A DNA stretch of 64,000 bases from Herbiconiux solani NBRC 106740 (GTDB lineage Bacteria > Actinomycetota > Actinomycetes > Actinomycetales > Microbacteriaceae), in assembly GCF_001571005.1 (NCBI RefSeq), contig NZ_BCST01000006.1, positions 186,001 to 250,000 of the forward strand. Reading direction: 5' to 3'. A model generated the notes under the pieces. The model saw nothing but the letters and a program-made list of their open reading frames with translations. It had not been told where the DNA came from and made no database searches. Every line of letters begins with the position of its first letter. Positions within the stretch are counted from its first letter, which is position 1. Shown here piece after piece: positions 49,540-61,342 of the stretch. Made by a program: the position numbers and the translations under genes.

Positions 49540-50916
49540 ATGACGCAACGGGTCGACACTCTTCTCATCTTCGGCGCGAGCGGAGACCTCACCGCACGCC
49601 TCCTCCTACCGGGGCTCGCCCAGCTCCTCACCTCCCAGCCAGAGCGCCGCCTCGAGCTGATCGGGGCGGGTGGAACCGAGTGGACCGACGAGGAGTGGCG
49701 TTCGGTCGTCACCACCTCGTTCGCCGAGGTCAAGGCCGACGGAGCCGCGGTCGAGAAGCTCGTCGCGAGCACCCGTTACGTGAACGCCGACGTCACCGAT
49801 CCCGCCGAGCTGCAGAAACTGCTCGGCATGGCGAAGGGCACGCCGGCGATCTACTTCGCCCTGCCGCCGGCCGTCGCCGCGAAGGTCGTCGTGGCCCTGC
49901 AGTCGGTCGACTACCCGTCCGGGCTCACGCTCGCCCTCGAGAAGCCGTTCGGCATGGATGTCGCCAGCGCCGAGGCCCTGAACGGCGAGCTCGCGAAACT
50001 CGTCCCCGAGAACCAGGTGCACCGCGTCGACCACTTCCTCGGCCGATCGACCGTCTTCAACTTCCTGGGTCTGCGCTTCGCCAACAGCATCTTCGAACCG
50101 CTCTGGAACGGCGAGCACATCTCGCGCGTCGACATCGTCTACGACGAGCAGCTCGGACTCGAGGGCCGGGCCGGCTACTACGACAAGGCCGGTGCGCTGG
50201 TCGACATGATCCAGAGCCACCTGCTGCAGGTCATGGCCGTGCTCGCCATGGAGCCGCCCGCGACCCTCGGGCAGAACGACCTGCGCGACGGCAAGGAGCT
50301 CGTGCTGCGCGCGACCCACCTCTGGGGCGACGACCCGAAGACCGCGAGCCGCCGCGCCCGCTACACGGCCGGCACGATCGACGGCCGCGAGCTGCCGAGC
50401 TACTCCGACGAGCAGGGTGTCGACCCCGAGCGCGAGACCGAGACGCTCGCCGAGGTCACCCTCGAGATCGCCAACTGGCGCTGGAAGGGCGTGCCGTTCA
50501 CGCTGCGCTCGGGCAAGGCGCTCGGCACCCGGCGCCGCGAGAGCGTCGTGACCTTCACGCCCGCCCGGCAGGTGCCGGTGGGCCTGACCGGAGCGAACAC
50601 GCCGTCCGTGCTCCGCATCTTCCTCGCGCCGGACGCGATGTCGCTCGAGATCGACATCAACGGCCCCGGCGACCCCTACGAGCTGGAGCGGGTGAGCCTG
50701 GACGCGACCTTCGGCGACGGCCAGCTGCTGGCGTACCGCGAGGTTCTCGCGGGCATCCTCGACGGCGACCCGACGCTCAGTGTGCGCGGCGACTCCGCGG
50801 TCGAGGGCTGGCGCATCCTGGCCCCCGTGATCGAGGCGTGGAAGGCCGGAGACGTGCCGCTGGACGAGTACCCCGCGGGCAGCGAGGGCCCCGAGGGCTG
50901 GGCTCCGATCGGCTGA
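49540..50916 (+). CDS. zwf: Glucose-6-phosphate dehydrogenase
   Basis: Oxidises glucose 6-phosphate to 6-phosphogluconolactone with NADP+, entry to the pentose phosphate path. 458 residues: Rossmann motif FGASGDLTARLLLPGL, catalytic EKPFGMD and HRVDHFLGR with the substrate Lys/His, then the large beta domain. It stands alone, without opcA, tal or devB neighbours, and is a little shorter than the usual 480-510, so it may be a second isozyme. ATG 49540; reading further upstream would run through the tandem repeats. Confidence 0.9.
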   Translation: MTQRVDTLLIFGASGDLTARLLLPGLAQLLTSQPERRLELIGAGGTEWTDEEWRSVVTTSFAEVKADGAAVEKLVASTRYVNADVTDPAELQKLLGMAKGTPAIYFALPPAVAAKVVVALQSVDYPSGLTLALEKPFGMDVASAEALNGELAKLVPENQVHRVDHFLGRSTVFNFLGLRFANSIFEPLWNGEHISRVDIVYDEQLGLEGRAGYYDKAGALVDMIQSHLLQVMAVLAMEPPATLGQNDLRDGKELVLRATHLWGDDPKTASRRARYTAGTIDGRELPSYSDEQGVDPERETETLAEVTLEIANWRWKGVPFTLRSGKALGTRRRESVVTFTPARQVPVGLTGANTPSVLRIFLAPDAMSLEIDINGPGDPYELERVSLDATFGDGQLLAYREVLAGILDGDPTLSVRGDSAVEGWRILAPVIEAWKAGDVPLDEYPAGSEGPEGWAPIG

Positions 50917-50965
50917 GCCGGGCACGGGGGTATAACGCCAGGCCGGACTCAGCGTCAGCCGAGAC

Positions 50966-51511
50966 CTAGTTCGCGACGGTCCAGTCGGCCTCGGCGGCCT
51001 TCTTCGCCGATGCCTCGGCCACCTCGCGGTGGTGGGCGACAAGCGAACGAAGCGCCTCGTCCTCGAGCGGATCGGAGGCCACGGCCGCCGGGCGGGGCGC
51101 GAAGGGCTTGCCGAGGGGCGAGGCGAAGCGCTCGACGGGTGCGAGCTCGGCGCGAGCGGCGACCGGGGCGAGCGAGGCCCGCTGCGGCAGCGGCGCGACC
51201 GAGGAGCGACCCATCGATGCGGAGGGGATCGAAGCGGGTGACACCGAGGCCACAGCCGGCGCCGCCTGCCCGAGGTTCTCGCGCACCGTGATGCCGTGCT
51301 CGGCGAGGTTCGCGACGATGTCGCGGGCCACCGAACGGGCGAGAGCCGTGTGGAAGATGTCGTCGGTGTCGGACACCTTGCGACGGGTGATCGCGAACGA
51401 TCCGAGGGGCCCGAAGTTCTCCATCAGGGTCTGGTTGACGAGCTCGTAGAGACGTTCAGCGCTCACCGTGCTCTCCCGTTGAGCCTTCGCGCGTCGTCTC
51501 CAGCCGATCAT
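50966..51511 (-). CDS. Conserved-looking protein of unknown function
   Basis: 181 residues. N-terminal helical domain (SAERLYELVNQTLMENFGPL, DDIFHTALARSVARDIVANL) and an Ala/Pro/Ser-rich linker before a C-terminal helix (LRSLVAHHREVAEASAKKAA). No membrane segment. ATG 51511 begins MIGWRRRAKAQRE. Not recognised. Confidence 0.7.
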   Translation of the reverse strand: MIGWRRRAKAQRESTVSAERLYELVNQTLMENFGPLGSFAITRRKVSDTDDIFHTALARSVARDIVANLAEHGITVRENLGQAAPAVASVSPASIPSASMGRSSVAPLPQRASLAPVAARAELAPVERFASPLGKPFAPRPAAVASDPLEDEALRSLVAHHREVAEASAKKAAEADWTVAN

Positions 51512-51671
51512 CGCAACGTCCTTCCGGTCACCCTCGTGAGAACAGTGTGCGGGCTGGGCATTCCCGGGGCCCAATCGACACGCCGGAGCGCGCCCTCCAA
51601 TGGGCTGATTAGGCTGGAAATTCGTCACCCGCGGCTCCATCCGCCTCCGCGACCTCCCGGAAAGGCACCTC

Positions 51672-52865
51672 ATGCTCATCGAACGCAGCTGGATCGCCTT
51701 CGCGATCGCCGGCGTCTCGGCCCTCGTGATCGCCCTCGCCCTCACCGCGATCATCGCCCTCGTGTTCCGCCTGGCCGCCCGTCGGCAGGGCTGGGCGAAG
51801 TCCCTCATCCGCCGTGCGCGCATCCCGTTCCGGCTGTTCCTGCTCGTGGTGCTGCTCTGGATCGCGACCGATCTCACGATCCCGTTCGGCGAGGGTCAGC
51901 CGGTGATCGACCAGCTGTTCCTGATCGCGACGATCGCGCTCGGTGCGTGGCTGGTCTGCGCGCTCGCCCTGGTGCTGGAAGACGGGGCGCTCAACCGTTA
52001 CACGATCGACCGGCCCGACAACCGGATCGCCCGGCGCGTGCGCACCCAGGTGCTGATCCTCCGCCGGCTCGCGATGGTGATCGTCATCGTGCTCGCGGTC
52101 GGCGCCATCCTGCTCACCTTCCCCGGCGCCCAGGCCGTGGGCACGAGCGTGCTCGCCTCGGCGGGCGTGGTGTCGATCGTCGCCGGTCTCGCGGCGCAGT
52201 CGACGCTCTCCAACGTCTTCGCGGGGATGCAGATCGCGTTCAGCGACGCCGTCCGCGTCGACGACGTGGTGATCGTCGAGGGGGAGTGGGGGCGGATCGA
52301 GGAGATCACCCTCACCTACGTGGTCGTGCACATCTGGGACGACCGGCGGATGGTGCTGCCGAGCACCTACTTCACCTCAAAGCCGTTCCAGAACTGGACG
52401 AGGCGCACCTCCGAGCTCCTCGGCTCGGTCGAGTTCGACCTCGACTGGCGGGTCACCCCCGCCGAGATGCGGGTCGAGCTCGACCGTATCCTCGCGCGGA
52501 CCGACCTCTGGGACCGGAGGGTCTCGGTGCTGCAGGTGACGGATGCGACCGGCGGCTACGTGCGCATCCGCATCCTGGTCACGGCGATCGATGCGCCGAC
52601 CCTGTTCGACCTGCGCTGCTACGTGCGCGAGGAGATGATCGCGTGGCTCTACCGCACGAGCCCGCAGTCGATCCCTCGCACGCGCGTCGACATGATCGAG
52701 CCGGAGGCGGACATCTCGCACCGTGCCACGGCCGGCGACCCGGACTCGGGCGGCCTCTTCCACGGCGACCGGGGCGCGGAGGGGCGGGCCAGCCTGTTCA
52801 CCGGGCCCATCCAGGCCGGCGGCTACATCGACGACGAGCCCGAGGAGCGCCAGGGGGGCCGCTAG
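51672..52865 (+). CDS. MscS-type mechanosensitive channel
   Basis: Membrane channel that opens under hypo-osmotic tension. 397 residues: four hydrophobic helices in the first 170 residues, pore helix with SVLASAGVVSIVAGLAAQST, then the MscS beta domain (QIAFSDAVRVDDVVIVEGEW, VVHIWDDRRMVLPSTYFTSK) and a disordered acidic tail. Neighbouring otsAB suggests an osmotic-stress grouping. Confidence 0.92.
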   Translation: MLIERSWIAFAIAGVSALVIALALTAIIALVFRLAARRQGWAKSLIRRARIPFRLFLLVVLLWIATDLTIPFGEGQPVIDQLFLIATIALGAWLVCALALVLEDGALNRYTIDRPDNRIARRVRTQVLILRRLAMVIVIVLAVGAILLTFPGAQAVGTSVLASAGVVSIVAGLAAQSTLSNVFAGMQIAFSDAVRVDDVVIVEGEWGRIEEITLTYVVVHIWDDRRMVLPSTYFTSKPFQNWTRRTSELLGSVEFDLDWRVTPAEMRVELDRILARTDLWDRRVSVLQVTDATGGYVRIRILVTAIDAPTLFDLRCYVREEMIAWLYRTSPQSIPRTRVDMIEPEADISHRATAGDPDSGGLFHGDRGAEGRASLFTGPIQAGGYIDDEPEERQGGR

Positions 52866-52877
52866 CGCGGAGCCTGC

Positions 52878-53072
52878 TCAGTCGTCGCCGAGCTCGCGCG
52901 CATCCTCGTCCTGCTGCAGCACGCTGCCGATGGCGAGGGCCACCGTGATGCCCCAGCTCACCCACATCAGGATGAGGCGCCAGTCGCGGGGGCCCCTCCG
53001 GGTGGTCTGGATCACGCCGAAGGCGCCGATGACCGAGCTGATGATGCTGGTGTTGAGGATGTACTTGCGCAC
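52878..53072 (-). CDS. Small membrane protein, unknown
   Basis: 64 residues from GTG 53072: two short hydrophobic segments (TSIISSVIGAFGVIQ and LILMWVSWGITVALAIGSVL) and an acidic C-terminus. Divergent from otsA, convergent with the MscS gene. Not recognised. Confidence 0.6.
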   Translation of the reverse strand: MRKYILNTSIISSVIGAFGVIQTTRRGPRDWRLILMWVSWGITVALAIGSVLQQDEDARELGDD

Positions 53073-53151
53073 GTCGTTCCCGTCTCTTCACGTCGTTGGG
53101 TCCAAAGCTACCCCGGGCCACGCGCAGGTGCCGCTGGTAGTTTGAGGAGTC

Positions 53152-54747
53152 ATGCCCTCATCAGACAGTTCCTCCGCACCGCTCGCCGGCGAGTTCGACT
53201 TCGTGGTCGTCTCGAACCGGCTGCCCGTCGACCGGATCACGGACGAGAACGGGGAGCCCTCGTTCCGCACCTCGCCGGGGGGTCTGGTCACCGCGCTCGA
53301 GCCCGTCATGCGCGAGGCGGACGGCGCCTGGATCGGCTGGACGGGATCGGCCGACGACCACGCCGAGCCGTTCGAGCACGACGGCATCCACCTCCTCCCG
53401 GTCGCCCTGTCGGACACCGACATCGAGCTCTACTACGAGGGCTTCTCGAACGACACCCTCTGGCCGCTCTACCACGACGTGATCGCGCCCCCGGCGTACC
53501 ACCGCGAATGGTGGGAGCGGTACGTGATCGTCAACCAGCGCTTCGCCGACCGCGCCGCCGAGGCCACGGCCGAGGGCGGCACCGTGTGGGTGCAGGACTA
53601 CCAGCTGCAGCTCGTGCCGAAGATGCTGCGCGAGAAGCGGCCCGACCTCACGATCGGCTTCTTCAACCACATTCCGTTCCCGGCATACGGCATCTACTCG
53701 CAGCTGCCCTGGCGCACCCAGATCATCCAGGGCCTCCTCGGCGCCGACGTGATCGGCTTCCAGCGCACCGCCGACGCGGGCAACTTCTCGCGGGCCGTCC
53801 GCCGCCTCCTCGGCTACCAGGCCAAGGGCACCGTGATCGACGTGCCCGTCGAGGCGGAGTCGGATGTCGCGAGCGCGAAGCACCGCATCTCGAGCGTCGG
53901 CCGCGCCGGCGGTGACAAGCTCGTCCGAACCGTCGTGGCCAAGGCCTTCCCGATCTCGATCGACGCGGCCCGCTACGAGGAGCTCGCGCGGCGCCCCGAC
54001 ATCCAGGCCCGGGCGAAGGAGATCCGCGACGGTCTCGGCAACCCCAAGGTCGTGATGCTCGGCGTCGACCGGCTCGACTACACCAAGGGCATCGGTCACC
54101 GCCTCAAGGCCTTCGGCGAACTGCTCGCCGACAAGACCATCGAGGTCGAGGACGTGACGCTCGTGCAGGTCGCGAGCCCCAGCCGCGAGCGTGTGCAGAC
54201 CTACCAGACGCTGCGCGACGAGATCGAGCTCACCGTGGGGCGCATCAACGGCGACTACTCCACGATCAGCCACACGGCGATCAGCTACCTGCACCACGGG
54301 TACCCGCGGGAGGAGATGGTGGCGCTCTACCTCGCCGCCGACATCATGCTCGTCACCGCCCTCCGCGACGGGATGAACCTGGTCGCGAAAGAGTACGTCG
54401 CCTCCCGCTTCGACAACGACGGCGTGCTCGTGCTGAGCGAGTTCGCCGGGGCGTCGGACGAGCTGCGCACGGCGTTGCGGGTGAACCCGCACGACATCGA
54501 GGGCCTCAAGGAGGCCATGCTGCAGGCTACGGCCATGACGAAGGCCGAGCGCTCGCGGCGGATGCGCGCGATGCGAAAGCGCGTGCAGGAGAACGACGTC
54601 GCACGCTGGTCGTCCTCCTTCCTCGCCGCGCTCGCCACCCCGTCGGACGACCTCGCCCTGCCGAAGGCGAACCTCAGGATGCAGACCCGGTCCGAGGCGC
54701 GGCAGGACGAGCGCACCGAGGCGCGCGAGATCGAGGAGACCCAGTGA
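53152..54747 (+). CDS. otsA: Trehalose-6-phosphate synthase
   Basis: GT20 enzyme making trehalose 6-phosphate from UDP/ADP-glucose and glucose 6-phosphate; osmotic and desiccation protection. 531 residues: start VVSNRLPVDRI, VWVQDYQLQLVPKML, FFNHIPFPAYGIY, LGVDRLDYTKGI with the catalytic Arg/Lys, and DGMNLVAKEYVA near the end, all canonical. The C-terminal 50 residues are a charged extension. Stop overlaps the otsB GTG. Confidence 0.96.
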   Translation: MPSSDSSSAPLAGEFDFVVVSNRLPVDRITDENGEPSFRTSPGGLVTALEPVMREADGAWIGWTGSADDHAEPFEHDGIHLLPVALSDTDIELYYEGFSNDTLWPLYHDVIAPPAYHREWWERYVIVNQRFADRAAEATAEGGTVWVQDYQLQLVPKMLREKRPDLTIGFFNHIPFPAYGIYSQLPWRTQIIQGLLGADVIGFQRTADAGNFSRAVRRLLGYQAKGTVIDVPVEAESDVASAKHRISSVGRAGGDKLVRTVVAKAFPISIDAARYEELARRPDIQARAKEIRDGLGNPKVVMLGVDRLDYTKGIGHRLKAFGELLADKTIEVEDVTLVQVASPSRERVQTYQTLRDEIELTVGRINGDYSTISHTAISYLHHGYPREEMVALYLAADIMLVTALRDGMNLVAKEYVASRFDNDGVLVLSEFAGASDELRTALRVNPHDIEGLKEAMLQATAMTKAERSRRMRAMRKRVQENDVARWSSSFLAALATPSDDLALPKANLRMQTRSEARQDERTEAREIEETQ

Positions 54748-55526
54748 GCGCGCTGCCCTCCGATCTCCGTGAGGCCGTGCAGCGGCTGGCCGAGACGCCC
54801 GAGCTCCTGGTCGCGCTCGACTTCGACGGCACCCTGGCGCCCGAGGTCGACCGGCCCGACGACGCCCGCGCCCTGCCCGAGGCCCAGGATGCGGTGCTGC
54901 GCCTGCTCGAGCTGCCCGCGACCCATGTGGCCTTCATCTCGGGCCGGGCGATGGACAGCCTGCGGCACGTGACGGGGCTGCCGGAGTCGGCCCTCCTCGT
55001 CGGCTCGCACGGCGTCGAGGTGCGCGTGGACGGCCGCACCGCGATCGACCTGGACGACGCCGAGCGGGCGCGCCGGGACGAGCTCGGTCGCACCCTCGAG
55101 GCGATCGCCGACGGCATCGACGGCGCCTGGGTCGAGGAGAAGCCGGCCGGCTTTGCGCTGCACACCCGCCTGGCCGACGACGCCGGAACCGAGGAGGCCA
55201 CCTCCCGCGCTCTCACCGAGACCGACCCTGAGGGCAACGGGCTGACCGTGCGCAGCGGCAAGAACGTGCTGGAGTTCTCGGTGCGCAGCACCACGAAGGG
55301 CGAGGCCGTCGCCCGGCTGCGCGAGCAGACCGGCGCCACCGCCGTGCTCTTCGCCGGCGACGACGTCACCGACGAGGACGGGTTCGCGGCGCTGGGCGAG
55401 GGCGACCTGGGGCTGAAGAGCGGCAAGGGCGAGACCCGCGCTTCTCATCGGGTCGACGGGCCTGCGGACGTCGCGGCGGTGCTGGCGGCGCTCGACGCGG
55501 CGCGGCGGGCCGTAGGGAGTGCATGA
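54744..55526 (+). CDS. otsB: Trehalose-6-phosphate phosphatase
   Basis: HAD-superfamily phosphatase releasing trehalose. 260 residues: LDFDGTLAP with nucleophile Asp, ISGRAMDSLRHV, VGSHGVEVR, and FAGDDVTDEDGF for Mg2+. GTG overlaps the otsA stop (GTGA), so the two are translated together. Confidence 0.95.
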   Translation: MSALPSDLREAVQRLAETPELLVALDFDGTLAPEVDRPDDARALPEAQDAVLRLLELPATHVAFISGRAMDSLRHVTGLPESALLVGSHGVEVRVDGRTAIDLDDAERARRDELGRTLEAIADGIDGAWVEEKPAGFALHTRLADDAGTEEATSRALTETDPEGNGLTVRSGKNVLEFSVRSTTKGEAVARLREQTGATAVLFAGDDVTDEDGFAALGEGDLGLKSGKGETRASHRVDGPADVAAVLAALDAARRAVGSA

Positions 55527-55556
55527 GCACCCCTTCGTCGGTTCTAAACTCGTAAC

Positions 55557-57251
55557 ATGCCGGAAATAGACATGAAGCCGCGGAGCCGCACCGTCACCGA
55601 TGGAATCGAAGCCCTCACCTCGCGCGGCATGCTCCGCGGCGTCGGCATGGGCGACGGCGACTGGGAGAAACCCCAGATCGGCATCGCGAGCTCGTGGAAC
55701 GAGATCACCCCCTGCAACCTCTCGCTCGAGCGCCTCGCCCGCGCGTCGAAGGAGGGCGTGCACGCCGGGGGAGGGTACCCGCTGCAGTTCGGCACGATCT
55801 CGGTGTCGGACGGTATCTCGATGGGCCACGAGGGCATGCACTTCTCCCTGGTGTCGCGCGAGGTCATCGCCGACTCGGTCGAGACCGTCATGATGGCCGA
55901 GCGCCTCGACGGCTCCGTGCTGCTGGCCGGCTGCGACAAGTCGCTGCCCGGGATGCTGATGGCCGCGGCCCGCCTCGACCTCGCCTCGGTCTTCCTCTAC
56001 GCCGGCTCCATCGCCCCGGGCTGGGTCAAGCTCTCCGACGGTACGGAGAAGGACATCACGATCATCGACTCCTTCGAGGCCGTCGGCGCCGTGCGTGCCG
56101 GCCGCATGTCGATGGAGGACGCGCACCGCATCGAGTGCGCCTTCGCCCCCGGCGAGGGATCGTGCGGCGGCATGTACACGGCCAACACCATGGCCAGCGC
56201 CGCCGAGGCGATGGGCATGAGCCTCCCGGGCTCGGCCTCGCCCGCCGCGGCCGACCGCCGCCGCGACTACTTCGCGCACCGCTCCGGCGAGGCCGTGGTC
56301 AACATGCTGCGCCTGGGCCTCACCGCCCGCGACATCATCACCAAGAAGTCGCTCGAGAACGCGATCGCCGTCGGCATGGCCTTCGGCGGCTCGACCAACC
56401 TCGTGCTGCACCTGCTCGCGATCGCCGCCGAGGCCGAGGTCGAGCTCACCCTCGCCGACTTCAACAAGGTCGGTGACAAGGTGCCGCACATCGGCGACCT
56501 GAAGCCCTTCGGCCGCTTCGTCATGAACGACGTCGACCGCCACGGCGGCGTGCCGGCCGTCATGAAGGCGCTGCTGGACGAGGGCCTCCTGCACGGCGAC
56601 GCGATGACCGTCACCGGCAAGACCGTCGAGGAGAACCTCGCCGAGATGGACATCGCGCCGCTGGACGGCGAGGTGCTCCGCCCGCTCTCCAACCCCATCC
56701 ACAAGTCCGGCGGCCTCACCGTGCTCACCGGGTCGATGGCGCCCGAGGGTGCGGTCGTCAAGTCGGCCGGCTTCGACGCCGACGTCTTCGAGGGCCCGGC
56801 CCGCGTCTTCGAGCGCGAGCGCGAGGCGATGGACGCCCTGACCGAGGGGCGGATCAACGCCGGCGACGTCGTCGTCATCCGCTACGAGGGCCCGAAGGGC
56901 GGCCCCGGGATGCGCGAGATGCTCGCGATCACGGCCGCCATCAAGGGCGCTGGCCTCGGCAAGGATGTACTACTATTGACCGACGGCAGATTCTCAGGCG
57001 GCACAACCGGCCTGTGCATCGGCCACATAGCACCCGAAGCGGTGGACGCAGGTCCCATCGCCTTCGTGCGCGATGGTGATCTAATACGGGTCGATATCGC
57101 AGCTCGCTCGCTCGACCTACTGGTGGAGCCCGAAGAGCTTGCAGCTCGCCGAGACGGCTGGGCTCCGCTTCCTCCGCGCTATACCCGTGGCGTTCTCGCG
57201 AAGTACTCCAAGCTCGTGCACTCCGCTGCGGAGGGCGCGATCACCGGGTAG
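55557..57251 (+). CDS. ilvD: Dihydroxy-acid dehydratase
   Basis: Fe-S dehydratase of valine/isoleucine synthesis. 564 residues: start [20 protein letters not shown], three cluster cysteines in [14 protein letters not shown] and [11 protein letters not shown], and the C-terminal [13 protein letters not shown] motif. A TAAACT -10-like hexamer ends 6 bases before ATG, so the mRNA may be leaderless. From about position 56965 to the end the codon choice changes sharply (GTA CTA CTA TTG, AGA, TCA, ATA, CTT) while the protein stays conserved, unlike the CTC/GTC/ATC-rich upstream part. Confidence 0.95.
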   Translation: MPEIDMKPRSRTVTDGIEALTSRGMLRGVGMGDGDWEKPQIGIASSWNEITPCNLSLERLARASKEGVHAGGGYPLQFGTISVSDGISMGHEGMHFSLVSREVIADSVETVMMAERLDGSVLLAGCDKSLPGMLMAAARLDLASVFLYAGSIAPGWVKLSDGTEKDITIIDSFEAVGAVRAGRMSMEDAHRIECAFAPGEGSCGGMYTANTMASAAEAMGMSLPGSASPAAADRRRDYFAHRSGEAVVNMLRLGLTARDIITKKSLENAIAVGMAFGGSTNLVLHLLAIAAEAEVELTLADFNKVGDKVPHIGDLKPFGRFVMNDVDRHGGVPAVMKALLDEGLLHGDAMTVTGKTVEENLAEMDIAPLDGEVLRPLSNPIHKSGGLTVLTGSMAPEGAVVKSAGFDADVFEGPARVFEREREAMDALTEGRINAGDVVVIRYEGPKGGPGMREMLAITAAIKGAGLGKDVLLLTDGRFSGGTTGLCIGHIAPEAVDAGPIAFVRDGDLIRVDIAARSLDLLVEPEELAARRDGWAPLPPRYTRGVLAKYSKLVHSAAEGAITG

Positions 57252-57295
57252 CTCCGCGCATCCATCAACCGTGCTTTTCTGACTGAGGAATCACC

Positions 57296-59122
57296 ATGAC
57301 CACGGACGCTTTCCCCGTGCCGACCAAGAAGACTCCGACATCAACGACCATCGCGGCCGCTCCGGCGGCCGACGAGCCTCTCATGCTCACCGGATCGGGC
57401 GCGGTCCTCCGCACCCTCAAGCTCCTCGGCGTCAAGGACGTCTTCGGGCTGCCGGGCGGCGCGATCATCCCGTTCTACGACGAGCTGATGGTGCAGGACG
57501 ACATCCGCCACATCCTCGTCCGTCACGAGCAGGGCGCCGGCCACGCGGCCGAGGGCTACGCGGCCGCCACCGGCAAGGTCGGCGTCGCGATCGCGACCAG
57601 CGGCCCCGGCGCGACAAACCTCGTCACCGCGATCGCGGACGCCTACATGGACTCGGTGCCGCTCCTGGCGATCACCGGCCAGGTGTTCTCGCACCTGATG
57701 GGCACCGACGCGTTCCAGGAGGCCGACATCGTCGGCATCACGATGCCGATCACGAAGCACTCCTTCCTCGTCAAGCGCGCCGAAGACGTGCCGGCGACGC
57801 TCGCCGCCGCCTACCAGATCGCCTCCACCGGCCGCCCCGGCCCGGTGCTGGTCGACATCACGAAGGATGCGCAGCAGAACCTCGCCGAGTTCGTCTGGCC
57901 CCCGAAGATCGACCTGCCCGGCTACCGCCCGATCACGAAGGCGCACGGCAAGCAGATCCAGGCCGCCGCGCAGCTGATGGCCGAGGCCAAGAAGCCGGTC
58001 TTCTACGTCGGTGGCGGAGTCATCCGCGCCGAGGCGACCGCCGAGCTCCTCGCCCTGGCCGAGGCCACGGGCATCCCGGTCGTCACGACCCTGATGGCCC
58101 GAGGAGCCTTCCCCGACTCGCACACGCAGAACCTCGGCATGCCGGGCATGCACGGCACCGTCCCCGCGGTGCTCGCGCTGCAGGAGAGCGACCTGCTGAT
58201 CTCCCTCGGCGCCCGGTTCGACGACCGCGTCACCGGCAAGGCGGCCGACTTCGCGCCGCACGCCAAGGTCGTGCACGTCGACGTCGATCCGGCCGAGATC
58301 TCGAAGATCCGGATCGCGGACGTGCCGATCGTGGGCGACGCGAAAGACGTGATCGCCGACCTGATCACCGCCTACGGCGACGTGGCCGGCGGCAAGCCAC
58401 TCGACCTCGCCGACTGGTGGACCTACCTCGACGGGCTCCGCGAGGAGTTCCCGCTCGGCTACACCGAGCCGAGCGACGGCCTCCTGGCCCCGCAGTACGT
58501 GATCCAGCGGATCGGCGAGCTCACCGGCCCCGAGGGCGTCTTCGCCGCGGGCGTCGGCCAGCACCAGATGTGGGCGGCGCAGTTCATCAAGTACGAGCGC
58601 CCCAACTCCTGGCTCAACTCCGGCGGCGCCGGCACGATGGGCTACGCGGTCCCCGCGGCCATGGGCGCGAAGGTCGCCCAGCCCGACCGGGTCGTCTGGG
58701 CGATCGACGGCGACGGCTGCTTCCAGATGACGAATCAGGAACTGGCCACCTGCACGATCAACGACATCCCGATCAAGGTCGCGATCATCAACAACTCCTC
58801 GCTCGGCATGGTGCGCCAGTGGCAGACGCTGTTCTACGACGGCCGCCACTCCTTCACCGACCTGAACACCGGTCACGAGACGCGGATGGTGCCCGACTTC
58901 GTGAAGATGGCCGACGCGTACGGCGCGCTGGGCATCCGTGTCACGAAGGCCGAGGAGGTCGACGCGGCCATCAAGCTGGCCCTCGAGACCAACGACCGCC
59001 CGGTCGTGATCGACTTCATCGTCTCGGCCGACGCGATGGTGTGGCCGATGGTCGCGCAGGGCACGTCCAACAGCGAGATCCAGTACGCCAAGAAGCTCGC
59101 ACCCGAGTGGGAAGAGGAGTAG
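57296..59122 (+). CDS. ilvB: Acetolactate synthase, large subunit
   Basis: TPP enzyme condensing pyruvate to acetolactate or with 2-oxobutyrate. 608 residues: [20 protein letters not shown] with the catalytic Glu, central FAD-type domain, and the TPP motif [16 protein letters not shown] with [18 protein letters not shown] precedes ATG. Followed 3 bp later by the regulatory subunit gene. Confidence 0.96.
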   Translation: MTTDAFPVPTKKTPTSTTIAAAPAADEPLMLTGSGAVLRTLKLLGVKDVFGLPGGAIIPFYDELMVQDDIRHILVRHEQGAGHAAEGYAAATGKVGVAIATSGPGATNLVTAIADAYMDSVPLLAITGQVFSHLMGTDAFQEADIVGITMPITKHSFLVKRAEDVPATLAAAYQIASTGRPGPVLVDITKDAQQNLAEFVWPPKIDLPGYRPITKAHGKQIQAAAQLMAEAKKPVFYVGGGVIRAEATAELLALAEATGIPVVTTLMARGAFPDSHTQNLGMPGMHGTVPAVLALQESDLLISLGARFDDRVTGKAADFAPHAKVVHVDVDPAEISKIRIADVPIVGDAKDVIADLITAYGDVAGGKPLDLADWWTYLDGLREEFPLGYTEPSDGLLAPQYVIQRIGELTGPEGVFAAGVGQHQMWAAQFIKYERPNSWLNSGGAGTMGYAVPAAMGAKVAQPDRVVWAIDGDGCFQMTNQELATCTINDIPIKVAIINNSSLGMVRQWQTLFYDGRHSFTDLNTGHETRMVPDFVKMADAYGALGIRVTKAEEVDAAIKLALETNDRPVVIDFIVSADAMVWPMVAQGTSNSEIQYAKKLAPEWEEE

Positions 59123-59125
59123 ACC

Positions 59126-60732
<1,607 letters not shown>

Positions 60733-60789
60733 GTAGTCCGCACGCGGACGCTGTGCTGGTCAGTTCGGATGCGCGAGCGCATCCAAACG

Positions 60790-60819
60790 CCGACGGCAGC
60801 GCCGCGCGCTGACCTCGGT
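60790..60819 (+). repeat. Direct repeat, copy 2 (downstream of ilvC)
   Basis: Second copy of the 30-bp ilvC 3' end, 87 bp after the first. Not in an open gene. Confidence 0.8.
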
Positions 60820-60844
60820 CGCGGCGCTCAGGCGCTGCGATGAC

Positions 60845-60878
60845 GAAGGGCCCCGGGACGAGAGTCCTGGGGCCCTTC
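60845..60878. terminator. Bidirectional terminator after ilvC
   Basis: 15-bp stem GAAGGGCCCCGGGAC (60845-60859) with GTCCTGGGGCCCTTC (60864-60878), one G-T pair, loop GAGA. Ends the ilv operon and the convergent gene at 60910. Confidence 0.85.
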
Positions 60879-60909
60879 GGCGTTGTCGAGGTTGCGGCGG
60901 ATGCCGGGG

Positions 60910-61287
60910 TCAGGCAGTGCGGATGAAGTTGGTCAGGATGCCGGCGTTGGTCAGCGCCGTGCCGATCGCGGTGTCGAGCTCGAGGAAGGTGGCGCTCGAG
61001 CGGCTGATTCCGATCGCGCCGCCCATCATCCCCGTTCCCGACTCGCGGTAGAAGCGCGCCACGAGCGAGCCGTCCTCGGCGGTGAAGAACTGCATCCGGT
61101 AGATCAGGCGCTGCCTCGACCCGGCGAGACCGCCGAAGAGCACGGTCATGGCCTGGCTGCCGCGGGAGACCTCCCAGTTGCCGGCAGCATCGGGGGTCAC
61201 CCCGAAACCCTGACCGTCGAGGGCTGAGGTGATGACCGCTTTGGCGGCCGTGGGATCTCCGGAGACGAAGTAGTCGACGCTGGGCAT
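60910..61287 (-). CDS. Small soluble protein, unknown
   Basis: 125 residues, alpha/beta with a Gly-rich end (MPSVDYFVSGDPTAAKAVIT, RFYRESGTGMMGGAIGISRS). No membrane segment or known motif. Convergent with ilvC across the terminator. Confidence 0.75.
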   Translation of the reverse strand: MPSVDYFVSGDPTAAKAVITSALDGQGFGVTPDAAGNWEVSRGSQAMTVLFGGLAGSRQRLIYRMQFFTAEDGSLVARFYRESGTGMMGGAIGISRSSATFLELDTAIGTALTNAGILTNFIRTA

Positions 61288-61342
61288 GGGCCGAGCCTAC
61301 TGGGGTCGGCGCGGCGGGCAGCACGCGCAGTAGGGTGAAAAC

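Noticed and set aside
54327-56702. 791-codon antisense frame across otsB and ilvD
   Set aside because: Shadow frame; crosses two certain genes on the other strand.
57252-57295. Attenuator or T-box ahead of ilvB
   Set aside because: The gap is only 44 bases with no stem-loop or leader peptide.
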